A stretch of DNA of 64,000 nt from Brachyhypopomus gauderio (taxonomy: Eukaryota; Chordata; Actinopteri; Gymnotiformes; Hypopomidae), in the NCBI RefSeq assembly GCF_052324685.1, contig NC_135223.1:9002903-9066902 (forward strand), written 5' to 3'. The translations under genes were made by a program, and so were the position numbers. Positions within the stretch are counted from its first letter, which is position 1. Each line of letters starts with the position of its first letter. Under the pieces are notes generated by a model. The model made no database searches. It had not been told where the DNA came from and worked only from the letters and a program-made list of their open reading frames with translations. This document shows positions 32,434 through 44,000 of the stretch, in pieces.

Positions 32434-35400
32434 TGTTAGTGGAGTCTAGACCGATTCATAACTGCAGTCAGTCAAGGAGAAGATGTATTATGAAGGGAAA
32501 AACATAATGTCGTCAATTATTACTTCATGCTATGTTTACCCATGTCAGTACGTTTATATATAGGCCTGCATGAGAAAATCTACCGTTTTCTATGGGACAC
32601 TCTCATAAAGCGTCACTAGTTTCCTCCCTTTTTAGCGCATACACAACAATTCTAATAACGTCACCTTGTGGAGGATTTTGAGAAATGCTAAATTGGTAAT
32701 CAGGAACGACTCATTAAAAGTCTTTTTTTCTTCATTTTCTCTACTACAGACAGCAGAAGAGCTTCCTGCTGAGGGCCGTGATGTGTCTGCCCCCAGCGTG
32801 AAAAGCAAGCAGGCAAAGAAAGACTTTTCTCCATGTGGGAACTTCGTATCCACCTCTGGGACTAATCCAGCTGTTCTAACTGAAGAGTAAGTACTCACTC
32901 TCCACACATCACATACTCAATCTTTACATACATGTGCTGGAAGATTAAACTAGGTGACAATGTAACACTTTTTTTTCTTTTTTCAGACATTGGCAAGAGC
33001 TGAGGAACACACTACCATGCAATGTGAGTACGAAAATACGAATCTGTCTCTCTGTCTTCCTGTGTGTCTGTCTGTCTGTGTTTACTGGTAGAACAAAACA
33101 CAGTACAAATCAGGGTAGGAGTTACCATAGCAACATGAGCCTTTGGCCATGTCTGGTCAGACCTTCATAACCTGGGATTAATTTGTAAATCAAACGTTGC
33201 CGGAACGCAAGCGTAAATTGTTACACTGGTGGTATAATATTTTACACGGATCGAAGCAGAGTTCCCAGAACGCACGCTTCAAAATTAAAGAGTTCCCGGA
33301 TCCTGTTCCGGCAGGATCTGGCTCAAATTAAGCCCTGTTCATAATGGTACACGTTCTTTGCATTGGCATTTAAAGAAATAATCAGCTTAAGGTTAAAAAA
33401 AGAAAAAGAAAAAAAAAAAGGTTTTGGATACTGATTAACGTTTTAGACTTGGCTTTAACCTAACTAGATGAAAATGGAGGATTTCATTGACGTGCTGGAA
33501 AAAATCTCAGCATGGGTGAAAGTAGCTGTGAAGGAGGTGATTGCTCCAGGTTTTGAGTCAGGCCTGTTAGGGGTGAGGTCCTCAGCAGGAATCTGCATCT
33601 CCAGCAGCCCTCATGAGGTGGAGCATGGAAAGACACATGATTCTGAAAGTTGGTGGTGAGTATTCATTTGGAGTATTAATATGCTGAGTTATTTACTCAG
33701 TTAAACTCAGTCCACAAGCACTGAGTTTAACGGTTTTGGCTTAATTGTATTTTTTTTAGTTTTATAGTTTATTGGGAAACTTTAATTTCAGCAGGTTTGA
33801 TGTGGCCTCAAGAAGCAGCACAGCATCTCTGCCAGAGCCTCTCGGGGTCATCTTTGACATCTCAAAGGACAAGATCTTCAGCCTGATCCACGGAGAGGTC
33901 ACGAGGGCCATTATGAATATGTTGCCACCTGAGACAAAACGTTATCTCAACATGAAAGAGACCATCAGCGTCATGTCCGCTATTGTGGATGACTCCCTAA
34001 AACAGGTGAAGGGCTAAAAATGTTTTAGTTCATTTATTCTATTATTTTTATTATTAGTCATGTTTTCCTCCATAGTTGATGTGTTTATATATCCATTAGC
34101 AATATATGCAGTGTGAGACCAAGGCGAGTGATCAGTGACTACAATCTTGTTTACTGCTCTTGCACATGTTGTTACTCTAGATGAACTCATCTCTTCGGGA
34201 GATTTATTGCACTCCTGACCTCTATGAAAGTGTTAGACTGTCTGTAAGCCACATTGAGTACGTTGCCCACCATCTGATGCTTGGAGTTATGACCAGAATG
34301 CTGGGTTTTCTGGAATTCTGCATAATCACAAGCTGGTCAAGTGACATTCGAGGTTTCCCCACACACATTCATGACGAGCTGGATGAGTTGCTGCCTTTGG
34401 TCACATCGGCAACAGTAGGTGCAACTGTTGAGCACATGTTGAGCGTCTGCAGTGAGGGAACATCAAATGATGTTGCTGGAGATGTCTCAGACAGACCCCT
34501 GTGGGACTTCCTACAGGCTGTGTCTAAACACATCAGCTCTGCAGCTCTGAGTGGCAAAACCTCATCCTCAATTGACCGGATTATGCAGTTGCTGGAGTAC
34601 AGCAAGCCGAGACCCCGTTCTGAAAGGATCTTGGAGAGTATCATTTTCAGCAGCACAAATGAAGATCATAACATGGGCATGTTCAATAATAAGGTGAACA
34701 CACATGGGCTCTTCAGTATGTCCTGTGAGACTTTCCAGCTCGAGGCTTCCAAGAGGGTTAGCAATGTCATTATGAGTGTTACCTCAGAGCTCACAAAAGT
34801 ATCCCAGGTGTCAATCTTGAAAAATGCAGATTTGAGCTCACCTCCAGTTTCTGAAGCTTCCCTCAAAAGTAATGCCTTTGCTTCAGCAGTATCGATTGTA
34901 AATGGAATTACCGATGCACTCAGAAGCTCTTTTGAGGAGGATTTGTTAAAGATAGCTCATCCATCCACTGACCCAGCACTGTACAAATCTCAAGTGCAGC
35001 TGGTATCAGAAAAGGTCCTGAGGTCCACCCAGGCTAAACTTAAAGATGCTTTGGTGACAAACCTCCTCATCAGGGCTGATGTAATTATGGCAGCCCAATC
35101 CAGTGGCAGTAAGTGCTACAACCTACTACTGAACTCGAAAAACATCGCAAAGAGCATTATTGAATGCATGTTGTCAGTGCTTCCATTCTCTGAAGTGCAC
35201 ATTCCTGGACAACTAATAGCAAGGGATTTTTTAACATCTCTGAAGGAAAGGCTGGAGGTTCTATGCATGAGGCCGATGTTAACCTCATCTGACATTCATT
35301 TAGAAGCCCTCAGTGACTTCATAACTGTAGACAGTTTTGAAGTAATTGCTGAGAAATTGATCAGCAGTGGTCCCCTTAAGCAAAATGAGAAGTCTGAGTG

Positions 35401-36472
35401 TTCCTGGAAAGCATTGGAAAGCATACTCTCCATAGACTCCCTCAGGCAGTCCTCCCAGGAGCTCATCCCTATAGTGGGGAACTTAATGCTGGGAAGGATT
35501 GCGGCTCTGGACCAAGAAAAAGCACAAATGAGCTGTGGGGAGACTCAGTCAGTGTTGTCAGATACTGACCTCTCCAATGAGGCACTCCAGTCAGGCATCG
35601 TGAGGAGCTTTGTGAAGACAGCTACAGAAAAGCTTCTCCAACAATGCCTTGGTCTGAAAACCTGCACCAAGCCTGACACTGCATCTTTCTTTGAGCGCTA
35701 CTGTTTTGGAAGCCCATCCGTGAGGGAGGCTGACTTGGAGGTGAGGCAGTCACAACAGCGATGCTGCTTTGAACTGTCAGCTGTGATTGCCCACACTGTG
35801 ATCAGTGACCTCACTGGCATCACCACCTCTCAGTCAGAACAGGACCATACAGGCTCTGCTCTGCAGAAGAAGAAATCTTCTTGTCGGTGGTTCAGGTTTC
35901 CAAGATTTCTGAAGCTGAGATTCAAGGTATGTTTTTAAAATGTCTTCATTCCCAGTCACACCATTAGCTTTAAACTCTGCTTTTCTGAATGATTTTCAAC
36001 TATATATTTATGCAACTGTCAGAATCATATTTTGAATGATTTTTATCAAATTTTCTGCTCTTTGTTAAGAAATGGACAAAGAAAGTGCGTTTTCACACAG
36101 AGGACCAGGTGGTGGACAAACATATTCCAGATGGTACGTGTTTTAGTATTTCTATGGTGAAGTTGAGTTGATGACAGTATTATACATAAAGAAGGGAGGG
36201 GTCCATGGTTTAGTTGTGTTCCATGGTTTAGTAGTCTTTCATGCTGCACAACTAATAAGGCATGAACAACAATAATGACAACAGCATGGAAGACTACACA
36301 CAACATCCCTCTCACACCGTCTACTTCCTTTGACAACTATTTCCTTTCCTCTTTTGTAGCACCATCCACCTCTGACAAGACCATCCCTAAGATCAGGAGA
36401 AAGTCGTTGCGTACCAGACTGGCAACAGCTTTTACCAAGATCTGCAGAAAATCAGGGGAATCACCTACTTAG
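30505..36472 (+). CDS. Orphan multi-exon gene, 839-residue protein of unknown function
   Basis: Coding exons: 30505-30525, 32750-32886, 32987-33023, 33468-33655, 33792-34005, 34181-35926, 36070-36133 and 36360-36472 (stop TAG). All introns are GT-AG, phases join without a break, and the sum is exactly 840 codons including stop. The long sixth exon encodes 582 residues. I do not recognise a named domain. The protein looks largely helical, with repeated Ser-rich amphipathic stretches (for example ASKRVSNVIMSVTSELTKV, IVRSFVKTATEKLLQQC) that could be diverged repeats. There is one hydrophobic stretch near the start of exon 6 (MLGVMTRMLGFLEFCIITSW) and a strongly basic C-terminus (SSCRWFRFPRFLKLRF, KIRRKSLRTRL). 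No signal peptide is evident (MSKQMRK start). It is the only complete, undamaged host-type gene here. Confidence 0.85.
30728..31127. mobile_element. Small hAT-type element, 400 bp, in intron 1
   Basis: Ends are CAGGGGTGGCCAATCC on the left and CAGGAGTGGCCAACC, inverted, on the right. The 8-bp flanks match at 7 of 8 positions: cactagac (30720-30727) and cactatac (31128-31135). Near both ends it carries 'gagccac/gagccg' words, a pattern common in fish hAT MITEs. A run of G lies at 30838-30850. Confidence 0.85.
30815..31578. repeat. Inverted repeat in intron 1 (arms about 95 bp)
   Basis: The left arm at 30815-30915 (ggcgagtgtaaatt ... tatatcgcgatcgatgg ... ttagtaactc) is inverted at 31483-31578 (gagttactagttcgc ... 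gatcgatcgcgatata ... aatttacgctcgcc). The left arm lies inside the hAT element at 30728-31127 and the right arm outside it. So the arms are parts of one repeat family lying in opposite orientation rather than ends of a single intact element. The segment 31135-31260 is rich in CCCGC words. Confidence 0.75.
32400..32432. repeat. Poly(C) tract, about 33 bases
   Basis: Uninterrupted C run in intron 1 of the orphan gene. The length in an assembly may be unreliable, and such runs can form quadruplex or i-motif structures. Confidence 0.95.
33160..33337 (-). mobile_element. Degraded repeat fragment in intron 3
   Basis: Minus-strand reading starts CAGGGCTTAATTTGAGCC and contains TGCCGGAACAGGATCCGGGA, like the end of a fish DNA element. 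No second terminus or target duplication was found. Confidence 0.4.
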
Positions 36473-36504
36473 GTGATATTGCTGGAATTTAAAAATGTTA
36501 TTCA

Positions 36505-36510
36505 AATAAA
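36505..36510 (+). terminator. Poly(A) signal of the orphan gene
   Basis: AATAAA occurs 33 bases after the TAG stop and is followed by an A-rich run. Confidence 0.6.
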
Positions 36511-38470
36511 ATGAAAAAAAAAGAAAAACAGACTGCTTCATTGTGACACCTACATGGTTACACATGACATTAAAGGGCTAGACTTCTTATTCATTATGGT
36601 ACAATTCCCATTTTTATTGTACAGAAACTTCTTGTACAGAAGCTTCTACGAAACAGACTTGGTAGAAGGCAATATGCATGACTATTGTTGGCAGATTGAA
36701 CGGATGATTTATTTTATTTATTTATTTATTTTTTTGCCCACCTCCACCCCCCCATCTTTGGAGGACAACTTTGTTTTTATGTACAGATTAAATGGCAATT
36801 ATAACAATTCTGTATAATATATAGTGATAACAATATATAATATAGTGATTGCAATATGCAAAAAATAGGCAGGAAAAGAAAGAAGAAAAAAAAAACGGAT
36901 GATTTCAAGCCCAACAAAATTCAGTAATAACAGTACTGCATCCTCACCCCCAAATAGCATAATAACTACCAATAATATTCTAGTTGGACCCCATCATCTC
37001 ATAGAGAAATAGAGACAATCGTATCTAAACAAATAAAATAATGAACCTAATTTGTATAGCAGTTTGTTAAGCAAGGTCTATGGTGATTTACAGAAAAAAG
37101 GATGTATGAAAGGATAATAAAGCTTACATCTCCCTGAGCTCAATCACCTCAGGAAGGTATTTGGCTGTAACGCTGGCGAGCAATGGCTTTTATTTAGCCA
37201 AGAAGCTGCACAGTTAACGCCTCTCACTCAAAAAGGAAACCTCTTTCCGTCAAAAGGAAACTTCTGTGAACTGAATGAAAAATATATACTTAAAAATCAT
37301 TTGAATTTATCAAGATGGTAAACTGAACCTGTGCCGTCAACACTAAAACTCCAGTGTCGGGGCAAAATGTATATTCAGTCTTTCTGTAATCATATTCAGT
37401 ATTCATATATGTATTGACCACTATTAGTAAGCAGTGGAAACAAAATCACTTTACACTGTGTTCCAAATTAATATGCAAGTAATATTTTCTCAGATTTTCC
37501 TAAATTACCTATATGAATTGCAGTCATTGTAATTTTCTAGTCATCAACTATTAGAGTACAATTGAAAGGTTTTTGAACAAATTGCCAAATATATATATAG
37601 CATTAATGTACAGGTAGGCTACTAACCTTTATAACCCTTAATGAATAATGTACTTATCTTTAATGGTAACAAAAATAACGTAGCTATTGTAACTGACCGT
37701 TCTCCCCATCAAGATCCTATGTGATACTTCCCACCTCATCACAAATGTTGAAACCAGATGGCCAGGATCCATGCATGATTCCACACTGTACAACAAATTT
37801 GAACAGGGTAGGCCTGAGGTAGTTATGCTAGCACCACTCAGATTAGACCTGGAATTAGTAAGTGTTCAATTAAAAAAAATATTTAAAAACTCAATACGGT
37901 ATTATAAATGTGGAGAATATAATAATATAATCGCGACCTTCTGCTAAATATAAAAATATCATTTTCACTCACGCATTAACTCTGTTGGCAATTTTTTGAC
38001 ATGCTGACTGCCTTTCTCTAGCAGCTACCGCAGTATTACATTTACGTTTAATAATATCTATATATTCTGCATACGCAGTCATTAATACTTCAAGCTACAG
38101 TGGTGTGAAATACGATGCTCGGCTGATTTTCGCGTTTAAGTCCATGATAAATCTTATTTATCGGTCCTCAATTAAGAATGCCGTTAATAGTTACGCGTGA
38201 AAGCGCTTCTGTCTGGGTCAACCTTCTCAGAGTTGAGCGACCCTGATTACTTTAAGTCCGATCAGCCATTCTGGAACCGAAGACTCTGTAAGACAACTCA
38301 GAGTTCAGGGTTAAGTTTAGAGTTTGTTAAAGCCGCTTTCTGGAATACCCCCCTGGTCATTATATCCTTTATTTGGATTAACGTCACGGGTTTTTGGTTT
38401 GCGCACTTTTCTATTAAACCTTCCATTTTCCCTGAGACTTGGCGTGATCGCTTCCATTTTATTTCGCTCA
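36511..38470. other. Intergenic DNA, no gene seen
   Basis: AT-rich, with (TTTA)n at about 36710-36730 and several A-runs. No splice-bordered exon or element terminus is convincing. The open frame at 38197-38505 has no family resemblance and overlaps the start of a repeated segment, so it is not called a gene. Confidence 0.5.
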
Positions 38471-38477
38471 CCCTGCA

Positions 38478-39638
38478 ATATGTGGGGTATGATGTAGAAA
38501 AATAATAAAAAAATTACTGGTTAAAGTAATTGGATTCAATCTTAGCATTATTATATCACAATCACTTTTATGATTTTATTGAAATCATCTCTAATATGTA
38601 TTTTATGAATTTCTTCGATACAACAGCTCAATTCTAATTCTTCAGGATAAAGGTGCTCCCTCCTTTAAACAGCTATAACATATATTTGTATCTGGCTACA
38701 AACAAAGCTACTTTATGAATTCATGCAACGCAAACATGTCTTAAAAGCATTTGCCACCATTTTACTCTTATTCTGTGTGGGCATATCTTTTTTACACTTA
38801 CTGTAGTCATGCTTAAATTGCAAAGCTTTTATTTATCATTTATACATTTTTAAATCTTAGCATAGAGCATAGAGGCTACAAATTCAAACTACTATGCAGC
38901 TTTTAAACACACCTTTAACCTAAATATCTAAAATGCTATGATAACCTAAAATGGACACTTGCTGCTCATCCAAAACTTCTCAGTCTTGACCATTTGCTAT
39001 TTTATCAGAATAAGGGCGCGTGGCTGCCAGATTTTGGGAAATATGCTAATTAATTAATTGTTTTAATTAATTAATTAATACTGATACTAATCAATCGTCA
39101 TTGCTCATCATTCTCATGTAATAAAGTCCCTGTGTTATCCTGACGTTACTACCTGCTTATGTACTACACTTTCCCGCTCAGTCTGTCCCTCGGTTTCTCT
39201 TTCACAAGCCTGCATCTCTGGCTGCTGCTCTCCCTGTCTGCTGCTGCTGTCTTCACCTACAGAGGACGCGGAGGCTACAGCAGCGAACATGTCTGTGATT
39301 TTTACACATTTTGTAGCATCTACATCGAGACTCTACAGTTTGTTCGCGCGTAACTTCTCCGCACCTCCTTTCTGCCGCTTCTGTTGCTCCATGCTGTCTC
39401 TCCTTTAACAACGCACTCAACACTGAACGTAGCGGGAGTTACAGCGGACCACGCAGAGAAAGGGTGGGGCCGCTTTCGTCCTATATGCTGATTGGTTCAG
39501 TCCACTGTCTATATTGAAGATGGGCCAATGGACCGCCCCCTCTAAATTGTGGACCGGTCTCTTAGAAAAAAAGGGAAAAAAATTAATTATTCGGCCCCTG
39601 AGGAATGCCCGGTACGCCAGATTACCAGTCCAGCCCTG
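38478..39638. mobile_element. Probable hAT-type element, right end at 39638
   Basis: Sequence from 38478 to about 38760 recurs at 51447-51700 in the same orientation. The right end reads, inverted, CAGGGCTGGACTGGTAATC, a terminus common among fish hATs, and related 'ggggtggactggg' sequence precedes the other copy at 51407. No left terminus or target duplication could be fixed, and (TAAT)n occurs at about 39045-39080. No transposase frame is seen. Confidence 0.5.
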
Positions 39639-40412
39639 CTGTGTCCTCTCCAGAAAATGGAGGTATTTTCAAAACACTGGAAAATATAAAATGCCATATG
39701 TCTGACAACGAACCGGAGTGTGGAATGTCCTTTAGTCAAAGTCCTGGTTTACTTCTCTTCTGTCATTACTTCATAGACAATCTTAACGCAATTATCCTTT
39801 CTACACAGACCTTACAGAGTAGGGATTGTTTATGGTGGCTGAAGTGATCTAAACATTGACTGGTGGACATTTTAGACCTCTCCGATGCTTGACATTAACA
39901 CAGTTTGTCTATGTAATAGAGCCAGGGGCGGACTGGGGAGAAAAAGTGGCCCGGGAGTTCCTGACAGACTGGCCCACTAATATCCCTCTACTGCACGGTG
40001 TTGCCATATGGCAACATACCATTTCTTTGCAATTTCCTGGTATTTAAAAAGAAACTTCAATACTGATTGGCTTTTACATAGAACCTGGGGCCTTATTTTA
40101 ACCAATTATGTGCTTGGGGGACATCACATGACATTTATTCCTTCCAAAGTCGTGCTTTTTCCCACACTGTTCCCATACTGAGGTCACCTGACGAAGAGCT
40201 GCTCAATCTACAATGATTTTGCCATTTTTTCGTCCATTTACAGCATTACAAAAAATACTGACAGATTCTGTGGGGCATTATGACTTAATTTTATTAGAAA
40301 AATGTTTAAATTATGATAATATTGTCTTTTTATTCAAAAAATTAGGTGCGTTGCCAAATGGAACATTGTGCAACAATGGAACAATATAGTCAGTGGAGCT
40401 AGACAGACACAT

Positions 40413-40959
40413 TGTAGTTGAGAACTTTTAAAGGACTGTATGTGCTGGTTCTGATCTTAGGATGCGTGTTGTATGGGGGGTGTCGGTAAGAACACCACGA
40501 AGCGGTTGTCTTCTTTCCTTTTGTCTCTTTATTAAACTTCACCCTTCGATTACATGAGTAAGAGTCTCAGTTGCGTTTGTGCGTGTGTGTGTGTGTGGTC
40601 TGTGAACACAGAATAAGGCTAATCAACATACTGAATTAACATGACTTGCGGTTTTCTGCTTAGCATGCTAATCGCGATTAGCATGCTAATCTAACAATAG
40701 TTGCACATCAACACTACAACATATAAACTTCGGAACTACCTACTAGCTAGTTATCTAAACACTTAATAACACTTACTTGGTTAGAATGTACGCACACAAC
40801 TCTTCACATGCTGTCATCTTAAAGCTGTGATCTAGCCAACTGAAGCAATAACTTGCATGAAGCAGCAAAGCTGAACGTATGCTCTATGCTCCGTACAAAA
40901 CTGACTAAACTGCCCGCGAAAGGGGGCGGGGTTCGGCTTCAGTGCTAGTCTTTCGTACA
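40413..40959 (-). repeat. 3' LTR of the BEL/Pao element
   Basis: Same length (547 bp) as the 5' LTR, and I saw no difference on side-by-side reading. The palindrome GCATGCTAATCGCGATTAGC lies within each LTR. Confidence 0.95.
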
Positions 40960-40990
40960 GCCGCCCCCGAATTGCGGAGGCAATTCGCTC
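40960..40990 (-). promoter_or_regulatory. Polypurine tract and adjacent small hairpin
   Basis: On the element strand GGGGGCGGC lies directly against the 3' LTR and would prime plus-strand DNA synthesis. Immediately upstream is a perfect stem GAATTGC with a 4-base loop and GCAATTC. Confidence 0.65.
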
Positions 40991-41012
40991 ATGAGAAAGA
41001 TTCAGACGGTTC

Positions 41013-44000
41013 TCAAGTAGACGAAGGATGACCTCCATCACCATCGGAGTCCCGAAGAGCAGGAAGGCGGACGAGCCGGGCTACTGGACGGGTGTAGACT
41101 CGGTCCTTCACCTGGACATCCGCTGACCGCACTCGTCCATCTGCACTCCGGTGTGCTGTGATGATCTTCCCGATAGGCCAGCTTGCTCTTGGTAGCTGTG
41201 GGTCTACCAATACGACCACTGCTCCCTCATCGAGGTCCTCTGTAGTATCGTTCCACTTCTGGCGACACTGTAGAGTGGGCAGATAATTGCGTATAAATCT
41301 TGCCCAGAATTGGTCGGCCATGACTTGGCAATGCCTCCACCTCTTCCTCGTCAAACCTCTGACCACTGGGTACACCACCTGGGGCAACGCACCATCAGGC
41401 CGCCCCATCAGAAGGACATTAGGCGTCACAGGGTCTTCATCAGCAATACTGGACGAGGTGTAGCCCAAAGGCTTAGAGTTCAAGATGGCCTCAACTTCCA
41501 GTAGTACTGTATGAAGCACTTCCTCTGATACTGACTGTGCTCCTATCACGGTGTACAGAGCAGACTTCGCCGATCTAATTTCCCGCTCCCAGACCCCACC
41601 GAAATGTGGGGAAGCAGGAGGGTTGAAGTGGAAGGCGATCTTCCGCTTTGCCAGGAGCTTCTGCAGTTCTGGATTCATGCTGGCAAACGACTCACGTAAC
41701 TCCTTCTCTCCAGCCTTGAAATTGGTCCCTTGATCTGAGTAGACCTCTGCAGGGGTCCCCCTGCGAGCTATAAACCTTCTGAGAGCCATCAGATAGGAAT
41801 CCACATCAATACTGGGTAGGAGGTCAAAGTGCACTGCACGGGTAGTGAGGCATTTAAAGATAATGCCCCACCTCTTTTCAGTGCGTCGGCCAATCTTGAT
41901 CTGGAATGGCCCGAAGCAGTCGACACCCGTCGAATAGAACGGTGGCTGGAAGAGCCTTAGACGAGCTGCAGGTAGGTCAGACATTTTTGGCACTGTGGGA
42001 CGAGCTTTCCATTGACGGCACTCTCGGCACTGGTGCTGTATGCGTCGGATGGCTTCTCTCCCGCGCAGAACCCAGAAGGTCCGCCTCATCTCCGCAAATA
42101 CACGCTCAGGCCCTGGATGACATAAGCGGGCATCATAGTCCTGGATCAGGAGCTTAGTAGCTGGATGGGATGGGTCTAAGACAATCGGATGGATAGTACT
42201 AGGATCCAGCGCCTCTGCTCGTCGCAGTCTTCCTCCTACTCTGATAATCCCGACCTCAGGATCCAGCTCAGGCGAAAGGGTGAGGAGCCGACTGCTCCTC
42301 TGGACCGGTTTGCCAGCCTGAAGAAGGCGTAGCTCCTCTGGGAAACAGTCCTGTTGCACTTGCTTGATGATCAGCATCTCCGCCTGCTGGTAGTCGGATG
42401 CAGTTTGGACTAAAGGTGGGGCAGCCGCCCCATCAAGCCCCTGGACAGTGGATTCAACCAGATACGTCCAGCAGGGGTACTGCCTAGCAGTGGCAATGCT
42501 GGATGGCTCAACTGTGGATGTCAGGCCACAGAAGATAGACTTACGGTACTCCGCTGCGTCAGGCTCGGGCACCGTGTCAGGCCTCACTGGCCACTCCTCC
42601 GGACGCTTCAGGAGGAAAGGTGGCCCCTGAGACCACCGGTTTGCTTGGGCCAACTCTCCCAGAGTCTTGCCTCTGGTAATGTCATCCGCAGGATTCAGAG
42701 CGGAGTCTACGTAGCGCCAGCAGCTGGAGTCTGTTAGCTCTTGGATTTCAGACACGCGCGTGCCCACAAACACCTTAAAACGGCATGACTCTGATTGAAG
42801 CCACGTCAACACTGTGGTCGAGTCGGTCCACAGAACGACGCTGTCGATTTGTAACGTGAGCTCCTTTGCTAACAAGCTGGCTAGCTGTGCTCCAGTGAGG
42901 GCTCCGCAGAGCTCCAGTCTTGGCATCGATGTCAGCCGGCGGGGAGCAACTCTGGATCTGGCCACAAGGAAGGACAGGTGGACTCTCCCTTCGTTATCCT
43001 CCGACCGTAGGTATGCGACCGATCCATAGGCCCTCTCGGATGCGTCGCTGAAGATGTGGATCTGTCTTGCGTGAGCGTTGGCTTGAGCCGATACATAGGG
43101 ACGGGGAAACGATATTTGTGGTAGTAGCTGAAGCTCAGCTTCCCAGTCCTTCCATTCTTTCTGTAAAGCCTCAGGGAGGAGAGGATCGTCCCAGTGGCGC
43201 TGTTTATCCCAGAGACGCTGGACAAGCACTTTGGCACGCGTTGTGTAGGGCAGTATATACCCCAGGGGGTCATACTGTCGAGCAAGGACCTTGTACACGT
43301 TGCGCATCGTCAGTGTGCCATACTCTAGGGGCCGGTGCTTATAGCCTAGACAGTCTGATTTCCAATGCCATGTAAGGCCGAGAGCAGATTCTGGATGGCT
43401 GGAGTCCCCGTACGATAGCCAATGCTCGAGGCTGTTGGACTGAGCCTCCTTGGGGAGGTGACTGATGGCACATGGGACGTTGCTTGCCCACTGGCGGAGT
43501 TCGAACCCACCAGTGGCAAGAAGGTCACGGAGTTTGTCCACGAGCTCCCTGGCTTCCTCGGCGGTGTGGACGCTCTGTAGGCAATTATCGACGTAGAAGC
43601 ACCGCTCTACAGACTGCCGCACATCTTCATCAGGAGCGCTGTGATCCCTGACATGTCGATGAAGTGCGAATGTTGCACAGCATGGAGAGCAGGTTGTACC
43701 GAATGGCAAAACTTGCCACTCGTACACGTCTGGGGGATCTTCTCGCCTCATGTCTCTCCATACGAACTTGAGAAGTGGTCTGTCCTCCGGCAAGAGCCTA
43801 ACTTGGTGGAACATACCGCGTATATCGCTGCTGATTGCTACTGCGTTCTGTCTGAAGCGCAGCAAGACGCCGATAAGTGAGGCACCCAGTGTGGGTCCAG
43901 GCAGCAATGCTTCATTCAGGTTTAGTCCACGGAACTGGTACGAGCAGTTAAACACTATGCGATTCTTCTCGTTGTGTCGTACCAGGTGGTGGGGAATGAA

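Noticed and set aside
36046..36336. Minus-strand 96-codon frame
   Set aside because: Antisense to introns and exon 7 of the orphan gene, with no splice or family support.
38197..38505. 102-codon open frame
   Set aside because: No family resemblance, no splice or promoter context, and it runs into a sequence repeated at 51447.
43067..43375. Plus-strand open frames within 41-47 kb
   Set aside because: Shadows of the long minus-strand gag-pol frame.
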